DNA of 64,000 nt from Pseudomonas rhizophila (GTDB lineage Bacteria > Pseudomonadota > Gammaproteobacteria > Pseudomonadales > Pseudomonadaceae): contig NZ_CP024081.1 of NCBI RefSeq assembly GCF_003033885.1, positions 5,884,467-5,948,466 of the forward strand. The letters are read 5' to 3'. Position numbers and translations under genes: made by a program. How positions within the stretch are numbered: the stretch's first letter is position 1; each line of letters starts with the position of its first letter. This document shows positions 11,126 to 18,666 of the stretch, one piece after another. The notes under the pieces are model-generated. The model searched no databases. It had not been told where the DNA came from and saw only the letters and a program-made list of their open reading frames with translations.

Positions 11126-11316
11126 GTGGCGAGGGAGCTTGCTCCCGCTTGAGTGCGAAGCACTCACAAAAAAGCCCTCCCAATCCACTGCCGATCCGCT
11201 AAAAGCTCAGCCGGCGCAAAATCTGTGGGAGCAAAGCTTGCTCGCGATAGCGATAGACCAGCCAAACCAGATGTCGACTGACCTGCCCCAATCGCGAGCA
11301 AGCTTTGCTCCCACAG
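11126..11316. repeat. REP cluster: one GAGGGAGCTTGCTCCC element and one doublet
   Basis: The first element (11126-11175) reads GTGGCGAGGGAGCTTGCTCC, then GAGTGCGAAGCACTC. The second is an inverted doublet, TGTGGGAGCAAAGCTTGCTC at 11224-11243 with its reverse complement ending at 11316. No coding sequence is supported in 11106-11457. Confidence 0.9.
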
Positions 11317-11457
11317 GTTTGCGGCTTAACTGATCGTCATTGGCCAAGACCAACCCTTCGCTACCGGCGGCTCTCGTTGCGAAGTGGTTGCCGAAGCTTG
11401 CGGCATCCATTTGTCCTCCTACTGACTCTTTCAATCCCACCTTCAAGGACCGAACCC

Positions 11458-12072
11458 GTGATTGCATCCCCCACCAAACTGCTCTTCCTACCCGGTGCCT
11501 CTGGTAACACCCAGTTCTGGCACCCGGTTGCCGAGCGCCTGGCCTACCCGGCGCAGCAGGTCCATATCGGCTGGCCTGGCTTTGGAGACACGCCGCCCAT
11601 GCCTGGCATAACCGGCATGGAAGATCTGGCGACGTGCGTGCTGGCCGAGATCGACCGGCCGACAGCGCTGGTGGCGCAGTCCATGGGCGGTATCGTTGCT
11701 GTGCTTGCAGCGCTTGAACGCCCTGAGTTGATCACGCACCTGACGCTGACCGTCACCTCTGGCGGGATGAATATGTCTGATCTGGACGCGCAGGACTGGC
11801 GCCCGGATTTTGCTGCCGCCAACCCGACACTGCCGAGGTGGTTTCTCGACGATCGCACCGACCTCACGCTCCGGTTGGCCGAGTTGCGTATGCCGGTCCT
11901 GCTCCTCTGGGGAGATGCTGACCCGATCAGCCCCGTTCGCGTCGGCCAGTGCCTTGCTGAACTGTTACCCCGTGCGCAGCTACACGTTTTCCCTGGCGCC
12001 GATCACAGTCTGGGCTGTACGCATGCAGATGAGGTGGCAAAGTTGATCGAGAGACATCTGGCCTGCGGGTGA
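11458..12072 (+). CDS. Alpha/beta-hydrolase fold protein
   Basis: A 204-residue alpha/beta hydrolase. The nucleophile elbow is AQSMGG (serine at about residue 79), the oxyanion region is LFLPGASGNTQFW near the N-terminus, the acid is in LLLWGDADPISP (about 153-164), and the histidine is in FPGADHSLG (about 180-188). The lid is very short. A GTG start at 11458 is chosen because AAGGA (11445-11449) lies eight bases upstream and the fold begins at once; there is no suitable ATG. The substrate is unknown. It stands alone in the accessory region. Confidence 0.82.
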   Translation: MIASPTKLLFLPGASGNTQFWHPVAERLAYPAQQVHIGWPGFGDTPPMPGITGMEDLATCVLAEIDRPTALVAQSMGGIVAVLAALERPELITHLTLTVTSGGMNMSDLDAQDWRPDFAAANPTLPRWFLDDRTDLTLRLAELRMPVLLLWGDADPISPVRVGQCLAELLPRAQLHVFPGADHSLGCTHADEVAKLIERHLACG

Positions 12073-12094
12073 GCGGGGGACTTGTTGCTACTGG

Positions 12095-12168
12095 GTCAGG
12101 GGAAAAGGAAGCAGGGGCATTTATGAAAATAAATCTGTCCCGTTTCTTCACGTTTCTTCACCCCTGAC
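12095..12168. repeat. 74-bp element with 8-bp inverted ends
   Basis: GTCAGGGG (12095-12102) and CCCCTGAC (12161-12168) bound a short segment that contains GAAAATAAATCTGTCCCGTT and a tandem CGTTTCTTCA repeat. Related GAAAATAAAT(C/T)TGTCCC stretches recur at about 17019-17039, and more distantly at 18594-18645. It looks like a relic of a small non-coding mobile repeat. Confidence 0.5.
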
Positions 12169-12200
12169 ACCGCTCTCAAGTCTTGAAGGCTCGCCCCCCG

Positions 12201-12291
12201 TGGCGAGGGAGCTTGCTCCCGCTTGAGTGCAAAGCACTCACAGAAAAGCCCATCGCGTTCTCAATACCAGTCCGCCAAACAGCCAACACGC
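12201..12291. repeat. Left copy of a ~91-bp direct repeat flanking the RTX gene
   Basis: The segment starts with the REP TGGCGAGGGAGCTTGCTCCC and GAGTGCAAAGCACTC and ends with CCGCCAAACAGCCAACAC. A copy about 88% identical by eye lies at 14520-14610 in the same orientation. The two copies bracket the RTX gene at 12450-14438. Confidence 0.8.
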
Positions 12292-12449
12292 AACTTCAGC
12301 CAGCCTAGCGTTATCTTGCGCAGTTGCCGGAGACCGGTTGCATCGATAGCAGAAGGTCGCCCAAGAACCTCCCTTCGTCTCGTAAATTGGCAACCTGACT
12401 GACCCGTGCCTATAGTCTTTGGCGCTAGACAGCTACCGGAGGCATGGAC

Positions 12450-14438
12450 ATGAGCCAGAGCATTTCGCCCGCCGCTTCAACTGCGCAAAAAACAGGCATG
12501 GTCGCCACGACCTTATGGGGCTCGGACAAAATCGCAGGTATCACGGTCGATCCGGACGGTGCTATCTGGCTTGGCGCTTATAGTCGCCTGGGGCTGGGAG
12601 GCGAAGAGGATTCAGGTTTCACCGGCAGCCTGGTCCGGTTCAATGCCAACGGTAGCCTGGACCGCAACTTCAGTGGCGACGGTAAATCGCTCCTCCCTGT
12701 GGCGCTCGATATCGAGGACGGCGGTAATGCCGCCGTGCAGCCGGGAGGGAGCTACCTGGTGGCGCGCTACGTGAAAGTAGGCGACGCCTGGGTGTCGGGC
12801 ATCACTCGTAACTTGGCCGACGGCAGCCTCGATACGAGTTTCGGGAACGGCGGCACCGTGACAGTGCCTTTCTATTGGAATGAAGATCTAGGCCAGCAAG
12901 CGTCGTTCTCCGTGCAACGCGACGGCAGCTTCTTCGCAAGCGCTGGGTATCCGTCCGGGGAGATCTATATCGCCCGCTTCGACGCGACGGGGGCCTTGAT
13001 TTCGTCTTTTGGAGAGGCCGGGGTCCTGCACCTACCTGCGTCCATCGGCATTCACCCCAGCGGCACGCTCGACGTTTCGCTGCAGGGAGACGGGAAGGTA
13101 TTGGTCACGGGGCAAGACACCCTGACCCGCCTCAACCCGGACGGTACGCTGGATAGCAGCTTTGCGAACGGCGGCAGCCTGGCCCTGGATGTTCACGCAG
13201 ACGCCCTGGTCATCCAGGATGACGGCAAAATCCTGCTGGCAGGCGCCTCGGGCGGCGTGGCGACCGTCATCCGACTCAATGCCGACGGCTCACTCGACAG
13301 CGATTTCGGTGAACAAGGTCGGGTAAGTTGGGGCTCGGAAAGCGCTCCGTTCGCAGTCGCCGACATGATCGTGCTGGCCGACGGCAGGCTATTGATTGGT
13401 GGAAGCCAAGGTACGAGCGCGGACGGCTATCTGGCCGCCTTGGTCCAGTTGAACCCCGACGGTCGCCTGGACCACAGCTTTGGCAATCCAGACGACGGCT
13501 ATTACCACCTTGACGGTGGCCACAACGATGACTTCTTGTTCGGGACCGCCTCGTTCGACGATGCGATCCTTGGCGGGGCCGGTAACGATCTGCTCGATGG
13601 CCAGCAAGGTCGCGACCTGCTGACGGGCGGTGCCGGGGCCGACACCTTCCGTTACCAGTCAGTCACCGACAGCTACCGAACCGCAACCGCGGCCCATAGC
13701 GACCGAATCACCGACTTCAACCCCGGCAGCGATACCCTCGACCTCTCCTCCCTGGGCTTCCTCGGGCTGGGTAATGGCCATGACGGAACGCTGGCGATAC
13801 GCGTCAATGAAAGCGGGACGCGGACCTACCTCAAGAGTTTCGAGGCCAACGCCGATGGGGAACGCTTCGAAGTGGTCTTCGACGGTAACTTGGGCCAAAC
13901 GCTGAATGAAACCAACCTCCTGTTTCAGCAAGCCAGGTTGATGGGCACCGAAGGGGATGATCGTTTACAAGGTAACGCTCGAAGCGAAATCATCGAAGGC
14001 TTAGCGGGCGATGATCGCCTTTATGGCGCGTTAGGGAATGATGTGTTGGTTGGCGGAGAGGGTCGAGACCTATTGGTGGGTGGCGGTAACAACGATGTGT
14101 TCCGCTTCGACGGATTGAGCGACAGCTACCGTACCGCCACCGAAAACCATACTGATCGCCTGATGGACTATACCGCGGGTGAAGACACGATCGACTTGTC
14201 CGCCTTGGGCTTTACCCGACTGGGGAATGGTTACGACGGCACGTTGGACGTGATTTTCAATGAAGCCAAGAACCTGACTTACTTGAAGAGCTACGAAGCC
14301 GATGCAGTTGGGGCTCGATTTGAGTTGAGCTTGGTGGGGGACCATTCCGGTTACCGCGACTTGAACATCATCTTCGCCGAGCCCTTGGAAGAGGAGGCTA
14401 TTCAATTGATTGGAGTGGCTAACGACTTCTGGGTTTAA
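12450..14438 (+). CDS. Secreted delta-60/RTX calcium-binding protein, type I secretion substrate
   Basis: A 662-residue protein without an N-terminal signal peptide. Residues ~40-350 hold six delta-60 repeats (for example LTRLNPDGTLDSSFANGG). RTX nonapeptide blocks follow near residue 370 (GGAGNDLLDGQQGRDLLTGG) and residues 500-550. Each block is followed by a closely similar module (DSYRTAT, HSDRITDFNPGSDTLDLSSL, GNGHDGTL, TYLKSFEA), so the C-terminal ~145 residues are duplicated. It ends DFWV, matching the Asp plus three hydrophobic residues of type I secretion signals. The ATG at 12450 has GGAGG seven bases upstream; the ATG at 12444 overlaps that site. No enzyme domain or secretion genes are visible nearby. 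Confidence 0.88.
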   Translation: MSQSISPAASTAQKTGMVATTLWGSDKIAGITVDPDGAIWLGAYSRLGLGGEEDSGFTGSLVRFNANGSLDRNFSGDGKSLLPVALDIEDGGNAAVQPGGSYLVARYVKVGDAWVSGITRNLADGSLDTSFGNGGTVTVPFYWNEDLGQQASFSVQRDGSFFASAGYPSGEIYIARFDATGALISSFGEAGVLHLPASIGIHPSGTLDVSLQGDGKVLVTGQDTLTRLNPDGTLDSSFANGGSLALDVHADALVIQDDGKILLAGASGGVATVIRLNADGSLDSDFGEQGRVSWGSESAPFAVADMIVLADGRLLIGGSQGTSADGYLAALVQLNPDGRLDHSFGNPDDGYYHLDGGHNDDFLFGTASFDDAILGGAGNDLLDGQQGRDLLTGGAGADTFRYQSVTDSYRTATAAHSDRITDFNPGSDTLDLSSLGFLGLGNGHDGTLAIRVNESGTRTYLKSFEANADGERFEVVFDGNLGQTLNETNLLFQQARLMGTEGDDRLQGNARSEIIEGLAGDDRLYGALGNDVLVGGEGRDLLVGGGNNDVFRFDGLSDSYRTATENHTDRLMDYTAGEDTIDLSALGFTRLGNGYDGTLDVIFNEAKNLTYLKSYEADAVGARFELSLVGDHSGYRDLNIIFAEPLEEEAIQLIGVANDFWV

Positions 14439-14444
14439 AACGCA

Positions 14445-14491
14445 CTCCCTGCTGTGCTTCGGCCTGGATAAGGGCTACCTGGACCTCGGCG
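14445..14491 (+). pseudogene. Relic of the TPR gene (internal fragment)
   Basis: These 47 bases match 10838-10884 inside the TPR gene at 41 of 47 positions and end in an identical run of 22 bases (AAGGGCTACCTGGACCTCGGCG). The fragment starts seven bases after the stop of the RTX gene and is followed by a REP. It is too short to code for anything and reads as a leftover of recombination at the TPR locus. Confidence 0.75.
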
Positions 14492-14519
14492 GCGTGAAAC
14501 CACGCAAAACAGCGTTCTA

Positions 14520-14610
14520 TGGCGAGGGAGCTTGCTCCCGCTTGAGTGCGAAGCACTCATAAAAAAGCCGACCACGTCTTCAATAACAGCCCGCCAAACA
14601 GCCAACACAC
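14520..14610. repeat. Right copy of the ~91-bp direct repeat
   Basis: Same element as at 12201-12291, in the same orientation, with about eleven differences. It lies downstream of the RTX gene and the TPR relic. Confidence 0.8.
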
Positions 14611-14615
14611 AAAAC

Positions 14616-14660
14616 CCTGTGGCGAGGGGATTTATCCCCGCTGGGCTGCGAAGCAGACCC
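14616..14660. repeat. GAGGGGATTTATCCCC-type REP
   Basis: A single palindromic element, CTGTGGCGAGGGGATTTATC followed by GCTGGGCTGCGAAGCAGACC. It belongs to the same family as the pair at 259-350. Confidence 0.8.
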
Positions 14661-14798
14661 AAAAAAGCCAACGGAATCAGTCTGACACACTGCGACTCCT
14701 GCGCATGACCAACACACCCTGCCGGCAAGGCGAAATGATTTGAATCCAATCCGCTCCTTGTAGAGAATCGCCACCTTTACCCCAAAAGGATGCGGGCG

Positions 14799-15278
14799 AT
14801 GAAGTTCGAAGGGACTTTCCAATACATGGGCAATCACGGGATCGTCTTCAACGTCTCGCAGATCACCCTCACCGACAGCGAACGTGGGCGCTTGCGCGAG
14901 CTGCATTTTGGCGAAGCGAAAAGCGCCCACTATGAGGTCAACAGCAAGGTCGTCGAGGTGTACGACAAGATGCTGGCCAAAAACCTGCCGTGCGTGATGA
15001 TGATCGGTATCTCCAAGCCGCTGACCCGGCAACAGGGCGATGCCCTCAATACCCAGCGCACCACGATCGCCAACCTTGCAGCTACGGCCTTCACTGCCGC
15101 CGCCAAGGCTGTGGCCCCCTCTTACGTGGCGGCATCTGTAGGGGCCGGTGTGCGCACGTATGCCAATGAAATCCTGCCCACCTACCATGCGGGCGACGTA
15201 CTGGTCAGCATAGAAGCGCAGGTCAACGGCGGCATCGGTCCGCAACGCACTCTCTCGACATTGATCATCAAGGCCTGA
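14799..15278 (+). CDS. Conserved protein of unknown function
   Basis: A 159-residue protein that I do not recognise. The N-terminal half is charged and mixed alpha/beta (MKFEGTFQYMGNHGIVFNVS). Residues ~90-125 form an alanine-rich, possibly amphipathic helical stretch (IANLAATAFTAAAKAVAPSY), and the C-terminus is beta-rich. It has no signal peptide. The ATG at 14799 is preferred over the one at 14790 because AAAAGGA (14784-14790) lies eight bases upstream. It is followed after 12 bp by a small membrane protein gene, so the two are probably one operon. Confidence 0.7.
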   Translation: MKFEGTFQYMGNHGIVFNVSQITLTDSERGRLRELHFGEAKSAHYEVNSKVVEVYDKMLAKNLPCVMMIGISKPLTRQQGDALNTQRTTIANLAATAFTAAAKAVAPSYVAASVGAGVRTYANEILPTYHAGDVLVSIEAQVNGGIGPQRTLSTLIIKA

Positions 15279-15290
15279 CCGGAGACGTAC

Positions 15291-15533
15291 ATGTCCGTAA
15301 TTACTCAACTGGTCATTGCCTTGGTGGTGTCCTTTCTGCTCGATCGATTCCTCAAACCCTATCTGCTACGCAAGTGGCTAGGCGTGGTGTTGGTGGCGGC
15401 GGGTGTGGTTGGCTGCGTTTTGGCCGGTCAGACCCGCTTGTTGGGGTTTGATCTGGGGTTGCTGTCGGTTTTTGCCGTGGCGATAGGGATGGGGTTGTTC
15501 ATGAAGCGGCGGCGGTTTGAGGAGGTTGGCTGA
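15291..15533 (+). CDS. Small inner-membrane protein
   Basis: An 80-residue protein with about three hydrophobic segments (residues 5-16, 30-45 and 51-69) and a basic tail (MKRRRFEE), which suggests a cytoplasmic C-terminus. A ribosome site (CCGGAGA) precedes the ATG. It lies 12 bp after the preceding unknown gene. No family was recognised. Confidence 0.65.
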   Translation: MSVITQLVIALVVSFLLDRFLKPYLLRKWLGVVLVAAGVVGCVLAGQTRLLGFDLGLLSVFAVAIGMGLFMKRRRFEEVG

Positions 15534-15751
15534 ATGGTAAAGGGGAGAGTTCTTCTGAAAATGTATTCTTCGCCTTTCGCTCTTTTTATGCACCCGTCGC
15601 GATGAGGAGCCGTTGATGCAATTTCGAGGTTTTACGTTTGGCCACATTTGATGTCTAGGCGCCCGCTGTGGCCGATTCTCGACTGTCGTCACCGGCAGAG
15701 AGCGGCCAGAAGCAGCCAGAAGCAGCCTCCCAGAAAGCTAATGCTGATCGG
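15534..15751. other. Gene-free stretch with repeat relics
   Basis: At 15540-15590 there is a degraded segment (AAGGGGAGAGTTCTTCTGAA) related to the one at 18594-18645. Near 15704-15730 an AGAAGCAGCC unit is tandemly repeated. No coding sequence or clear promoter was found. Confidence 0.4.
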
Positions 15752-16063
15752 TCACTCGTCAAACAAGGTCCAGCCATGGCAAATGCCGACAAAGTCTTTT
15801 GCCGTAAAAAATAACGTCAGTTCCTCTGGGTCAAATTCTTTGTAGGGCCAGTGCCCAGGAACTGGGCCTCTCGTTATTACGTATTCCAAGCGGTATTTTT
15901 GAACAGTTCCAAAGCTGAAGGAGCGTGAGTTCAACTCAAACCTATCACCTCTGTTGAGCGCCCATAGCTTTTCAACAAGACAATCATCAAGCACCACCTC
16001 TCCAGCTATCTCAATGAGATGCTGTGAATGAAGTTTCTTTTGAAGCCTAACGCTTCTGGCCAT
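15752..16063 (-). CDS. Hypothetical protein
   Basis: A 103-residue soluble protein that I do not recognise. It has a basic N-terminus (MARSVRLQKKL), a tryptophan- and aromatic-rich middle (VPGHWPYKEFDPEELTLFF) and an acidic end (HGWTLFDE). Its base composition is less GC-rich than the flanking core genes, which fits horizontal gain. It is divergent from the membrane protein gene at 16237. Small size, acidic character and an accessory setting are seen in immunity proteins, but no toxin gene adjoins it, so no function is assigned. Confidence 0.5.
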   Translation of the reverse strand: MARSVRLQKKLHSQHLIEIAGEVVLDDCLVEKLWALNRGDRFELNSRSFSFGTVQKYRLEYVITRGPVPGHWPYKEFDPEELTLFFTAKDFVGICHGWTLFDE

Positions 16064-16236
16064 ACATCAACCTACCTATGAACAGTCCGGGCATCGGCAT
16101 AATAATACTGGAACATGGTGATGACCGCTTTGGGTAGAAAAAGCTGGTATTTCGAATGTCGCTTGATTTGGCGGGATTTCACTGTAAAAAGGCTGCGGAC
16201 TTTCAACGAACCACCTGCTTCAAAAAGGTCACAGGA

Positions 16237-16665
16237 ATGAGATCGGTAGAAAACAATCCCCCACAGTTCACTCATATTCCGCTGGCAGCCATCGGCGTTG
16301 GGCTGGGCCTTGCCGTTGCCGTCTACACAACCGGAAAAGGCCCCTTCTTCCTGGATAACTTTGCATACTCTTGGTTACCGCAAGCGGTAGTGCTTTGCAT
16401 AGCGCTGCTGTGCAAAGCGTCACGAGAATCGCTAGGGGGAATGGCTACCGCTATGGGGCTGTACTTGTTCCTTTTCGACCTATGGGTCACAGACTCCATG
16501 GGTTGGCTTTTCTACTTATCCAGCTTTCCCGGCATCCTCATCGGGGCATTGCTTGGCGTTGTTTTCAGCCCCTCGCGGAAGGTATTCAAGGCGCTGGTAG
16601 CATTTGCGTGGGTGGTTTTCGGTATAGTGGGAAATTTGGCGGTTCTCGCTATTACGGTCATATGA
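16237..16665 (+). CDS. Hypothetical integral membrane protein
   Basis: A 142-residue protein with about four hydrophobic segments: PLAAIGVGLGLAVAVYT, LPQAVVLCIALLC, YLSSFPGILIGALLGVVF and a C-terminal segment ALVAFAWVVFGIVGNLAVLA. The ATG at 16237 follows a modest AGGTCACAGGA site; a longer in-frame start at 16156 would add a polar stretch with no clear role. No family is recognised. Composition is less GC-rich than the core genes. Confidence 0.55.
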   Translation: MRSVENNPPQFTHIPLAAIGVGLGLAVAVYTTGKGPFFLDNFAYSWLPQAVVLCIALLCKASRESLGGMATAMGLYLFLFDLWVTDSMGWLFYLSSFPGILIGALLGVVFSPSRKVFKALVAFAWVVFGIVGNLAVLAITVI

Positions 16666-16765
16666 GACTCCTCGCTGTGATGGGCAATATGATATGTACT
16701 AACAGGCGGCTTGCAGTCATGAGCAACTGATAGCAAACCAAGTGCTAGAAGTGAGTCAGTTTTTT

Positions 16766-16996
16766 ATGAGCGAAGGTTGGCGCAACGACGATTACCTCAT
16801 CGTCCTCACACAGGATGAAAGCCTACCGATTTGACCATTACCTACCGGGTAAACGTTACTGGGCCTAACGAGTTGGGACGACTTTATCGTCATCAACTCT
16901 TGCGGAGTAATGTTTACGGTGCCAACGCTGCCGCTCGATGCGTCCTGTGTTGCGCCGTTTGCGCTGCCCCAGCAGATGTCGCTAGAGCCTGGACTG
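16766..16996 (+). pseudogene. Decayed gene, possibly SMI1/KNR4-like
   Basis: One frame reads MSEGWRNDDYLIVLTQDESL, then two stop codons within about 30 bp (TGA near 16832, TAA near 16850), then continues in the same frame with LLGLTSWDDFIVINSCGVMF and TVPTLPLD. The run is protein-like on both sides of the stops, which points to a broken gene and not to chance. The WDDFIV segment recalls SMI1/KNR4-type immunity proteins, but that family call is from memory and uncertain. The segment between the stops is short, so part of the gene is probably also deleted. Confidence 0.45.
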
Positions 16997-17045
16997 AAAA
17001 GTGGACAGAATTATTTGCTGGAAATAAATTTGTCCCTTTTCTGCA
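16990..17045. repeat. GAAATAAATTTGTCCC-type repeat relic
   Basis: The segment holds AAAAGTGGACAGAATTATTT (16998-17017) and then the partly inverted GGAAATAAATTTGTCCCTTT (17020-17039). It is a degraded relative of the element at 12095-12168. Confidence 0.45.
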
Positions 17046-17134
17046 TGCCCTCTTTTTGCATTAGCGCACGATCAGCTTATGGCATCATCGGAACTGATGA
17101 CCTACATGGCTTAAGACTAACCGAAGGAACGACT

Positions 17135-17728
17135 ATGCTTCGCATCTCGCTTATGGCAGCAACCACCTTATTTATCAGCGCCTGTGCAGGCATCGCTCAT
17201 GACACTCCCGAAGCTCAGCAGCAGATCAAGCAGGATTTGCATCTGGCCACTATCATAGACTCCTCAAGAATGAACTGGTGCGTTCATCCCTACGGCAGCG
17301 CTCCGGGGTGTAAGCCGGAGAAGGGCGTTGGCATTGTTACCCCGGACGGATTATTGATGGCCCATTTCGTCAGTGGTAAGTATGTGCTAGCACGCGTTCT
17401 CAAATCCGAGGACGTGATCTGTTCAGCGGTACCTGGCGGAGCATCTGCAAACGGGTATTTTTTCGCGTTCGCAAACAGCGTGGCTTATATGCTAGGCCCT
17501 CTGAAGTCTGATCGAGATGAAATCAATACGCGCTTCAAAGCCAACATGTTTTACTCTCTTCACAGTAGGGGGCAGCACAGCTACAGCGGATCAGAAGTGA
17601 ATTTCCAGCGTCCGACCGGCGAGAAAATCAAACAGATAACTTTCATTCCAGTAGGCCTATCTAGCGTAACTAGGACAGAGATGATTGATGTACTGGAAAT
17701 ACACAATCCCTGCGCTGGTGACATTTAG
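17135..17728 (+). CDS. Putative lipoprotein of unknown function
   Basis: A 197-residue protein with a lipoprotein signal peptide, MLRISLMAATTLFISACAG, with the lipobox cysteine at about residue 17. The mature part has three or more further cysteines (WCVHPYGSAPGC, and VICSAVPGG), suggesting disulfides in the periplasm. The ATG at 17135 follows an AAGGA site (17124-17128). No family was recognised. It is a single gene in the accessory region. Confidence 0.65.
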   Translation: MLRISLMAATTLFISACAGIAHDTPEAQQQIKQDLHLATIIDSSRMNWCVHPYGSAPGCKPEKGVGIVTPDGLLMAHFVSGKYVLARVLKSEDVICSAVPGGASANGYFFAFANSVAYMLGPLKSDRDEINTRFKANMFYSLHSRGQHSYSGSEVNFQRPTGEKIKQITFIPVGLSSVTRTEMIDVLEIHNPCAGDI

Positions 17729-17872
17729 AAGGCCATCGTTCAGCTCTACAGGGAGAGCGTTGACGAGTGCCCCAAGCTTTGAATGCTAGGCTTGGTCTCT
17801 GAGATATCTTGTGGCGTATTGCTGCTTTGGGTGTCTAAGCGCCATGGTTGCTTCTGGCCGAGATATAGCGCC

Positions 17873-17892
17873 AACCCCCGTTGGGGTTTTCC
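17873..17892 (+). terminator. Possible intrinsic terminator
   Basis: AACCCC (17873-17878) and GGGGTT (17883-17888) form a six-pair hairpin followed by TT and CCC. It lies 145 bp after the lipoprotein gene at 17135 and 34 bp before the next start. Confidence 0.4.
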
Positions 17893-17926
17893 CACGTTTC
17901 GTTAGCGAGCCTCCAAGCCCTTGTGT

Positions 17927-18571
17927 ATGCGCATTGTAGTGCTGGCCCTGGTCCTCACGCTGTTCGGCTGCGCTACCGCGTCGGACCCGGCGAGGGGCGA
18001 GGGTGGCGATTGGCGGTCCTTCTATGTAGTGAATCATGGCCTGCATACCGGGTTGGTCATTGCGCGCCCCGATCTACTTCAGGTGCTTCCCGCATTGGCC
18101 GAAGCGTTCAGCGACGGCGACTTCGTTGAGTTCGGTTGGGGGGACGAGGATTTTTACCGAGCCCCACAGGCCACCTTGAGCCTCGCCTTGCGAGCCTTGT
18201 TCGGGTCGACGGCAGCCGTGCTGCATGCGGTCAAGATTGACGGGGACCCCAGGCGGCGCTTCGCCGCGAGCGAGGTCATCGAGGTGCGGGTGACGGAGGA
18301 CGGCTACCAACGATTGCTCGCGTTCGTGGCCAGGACCTTCACCCACTCAGCGACGGGCACCTTGGTGGTGCTCGGGCCTGGTCTGTATGGAGAGAGCCGG
18401 TTCTACCAGGCCGAGGGTCGCTATTCGCTGTTTTATACCTGCAATACCTGGGTCGCAGAGGCGCTGGCCGCGAGCAACTGCCAAATGTCGCCTACTGCAG
18501 TGATTACGGCGGGGAGCGTTATGTCGCAGTTACGCCGGGCGACAGCGGTCGGTGCATCCTGCGTTGACTGA
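17927..18571 (+). CDS. DUF2459 lipoprotein
   Basis: A 214-residue protein of the DUF2459 (TIGR02117) family. It has a lipoprotein signal (MRIVVLALVLTLFGCATA) and the family motifs VVNHGLHTGLVI (about residues 35-46), EFGWGDEDFYRAP (about 67-79) and FYTCNTWVAEAL (about 170-181). The conserved histidine, cysteine and asparagine positions resemble a papain-like NlpC/P60-type hydrolase arrangement, but activity has not been shown to my knowledge. The ATG at 17927 is used; an in-frame TTG lies two codons upstream. Confidence 0.82.
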   Translation: MRIVVLALVLTLFGCATASDPARGEGGDWRSFYVVNHGLHTGLVIARPDLLQVLPALAEAFSDGDFVEFGWGDEDFYRAPQATLSLALRALFGSTAAVLHAVKIDGDPRRRFAASEVIEVRVTEDGYQRLLAFVARTFTHSATGTLVVLGPGLYGESRFYQAEGRYSLFYTCNTWVAEALAASNCQMSPTAVITAGSVMSQLRRATAVGASCVD

Positions 18572-18655
18572 AAAGGGGACGACTGAAAAAGGGAGACTGA
18601 CAAGGGGAAAGAGAGATTTTCTGAAAATGAATCCCTTTGTCCAAGGAGAATCGTG
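18572..18655. repeat. Purine-rich repeat relic
   Basis: AAAAGGGGACGACTGAAAAA and GGGGAAAGAGAGATTTTCTG lie next to each other, followed by AAATGAATCCCTTTGTCC. The unit resembles those at 12119-12140, 15540-15590 and 17020-17039. Confidence 0.4.
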
Positions 18656-18666
18656 ATGTGGCCTAG

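Noticed and set aside
11305..11457. N-terminal extension of the alpha/beta-hydrolase gene
   Set aside because: It contains REP-derived sequence and no ribosome site. The GTG at 11458 has a good site and starts the fold directly.
14580..15308. 242-codon minus-strand open frame
   Set aside because: It runs antisense through the gene at 14799 and into REP sequence (peptide GDKSPRHR), so it is not a gene.
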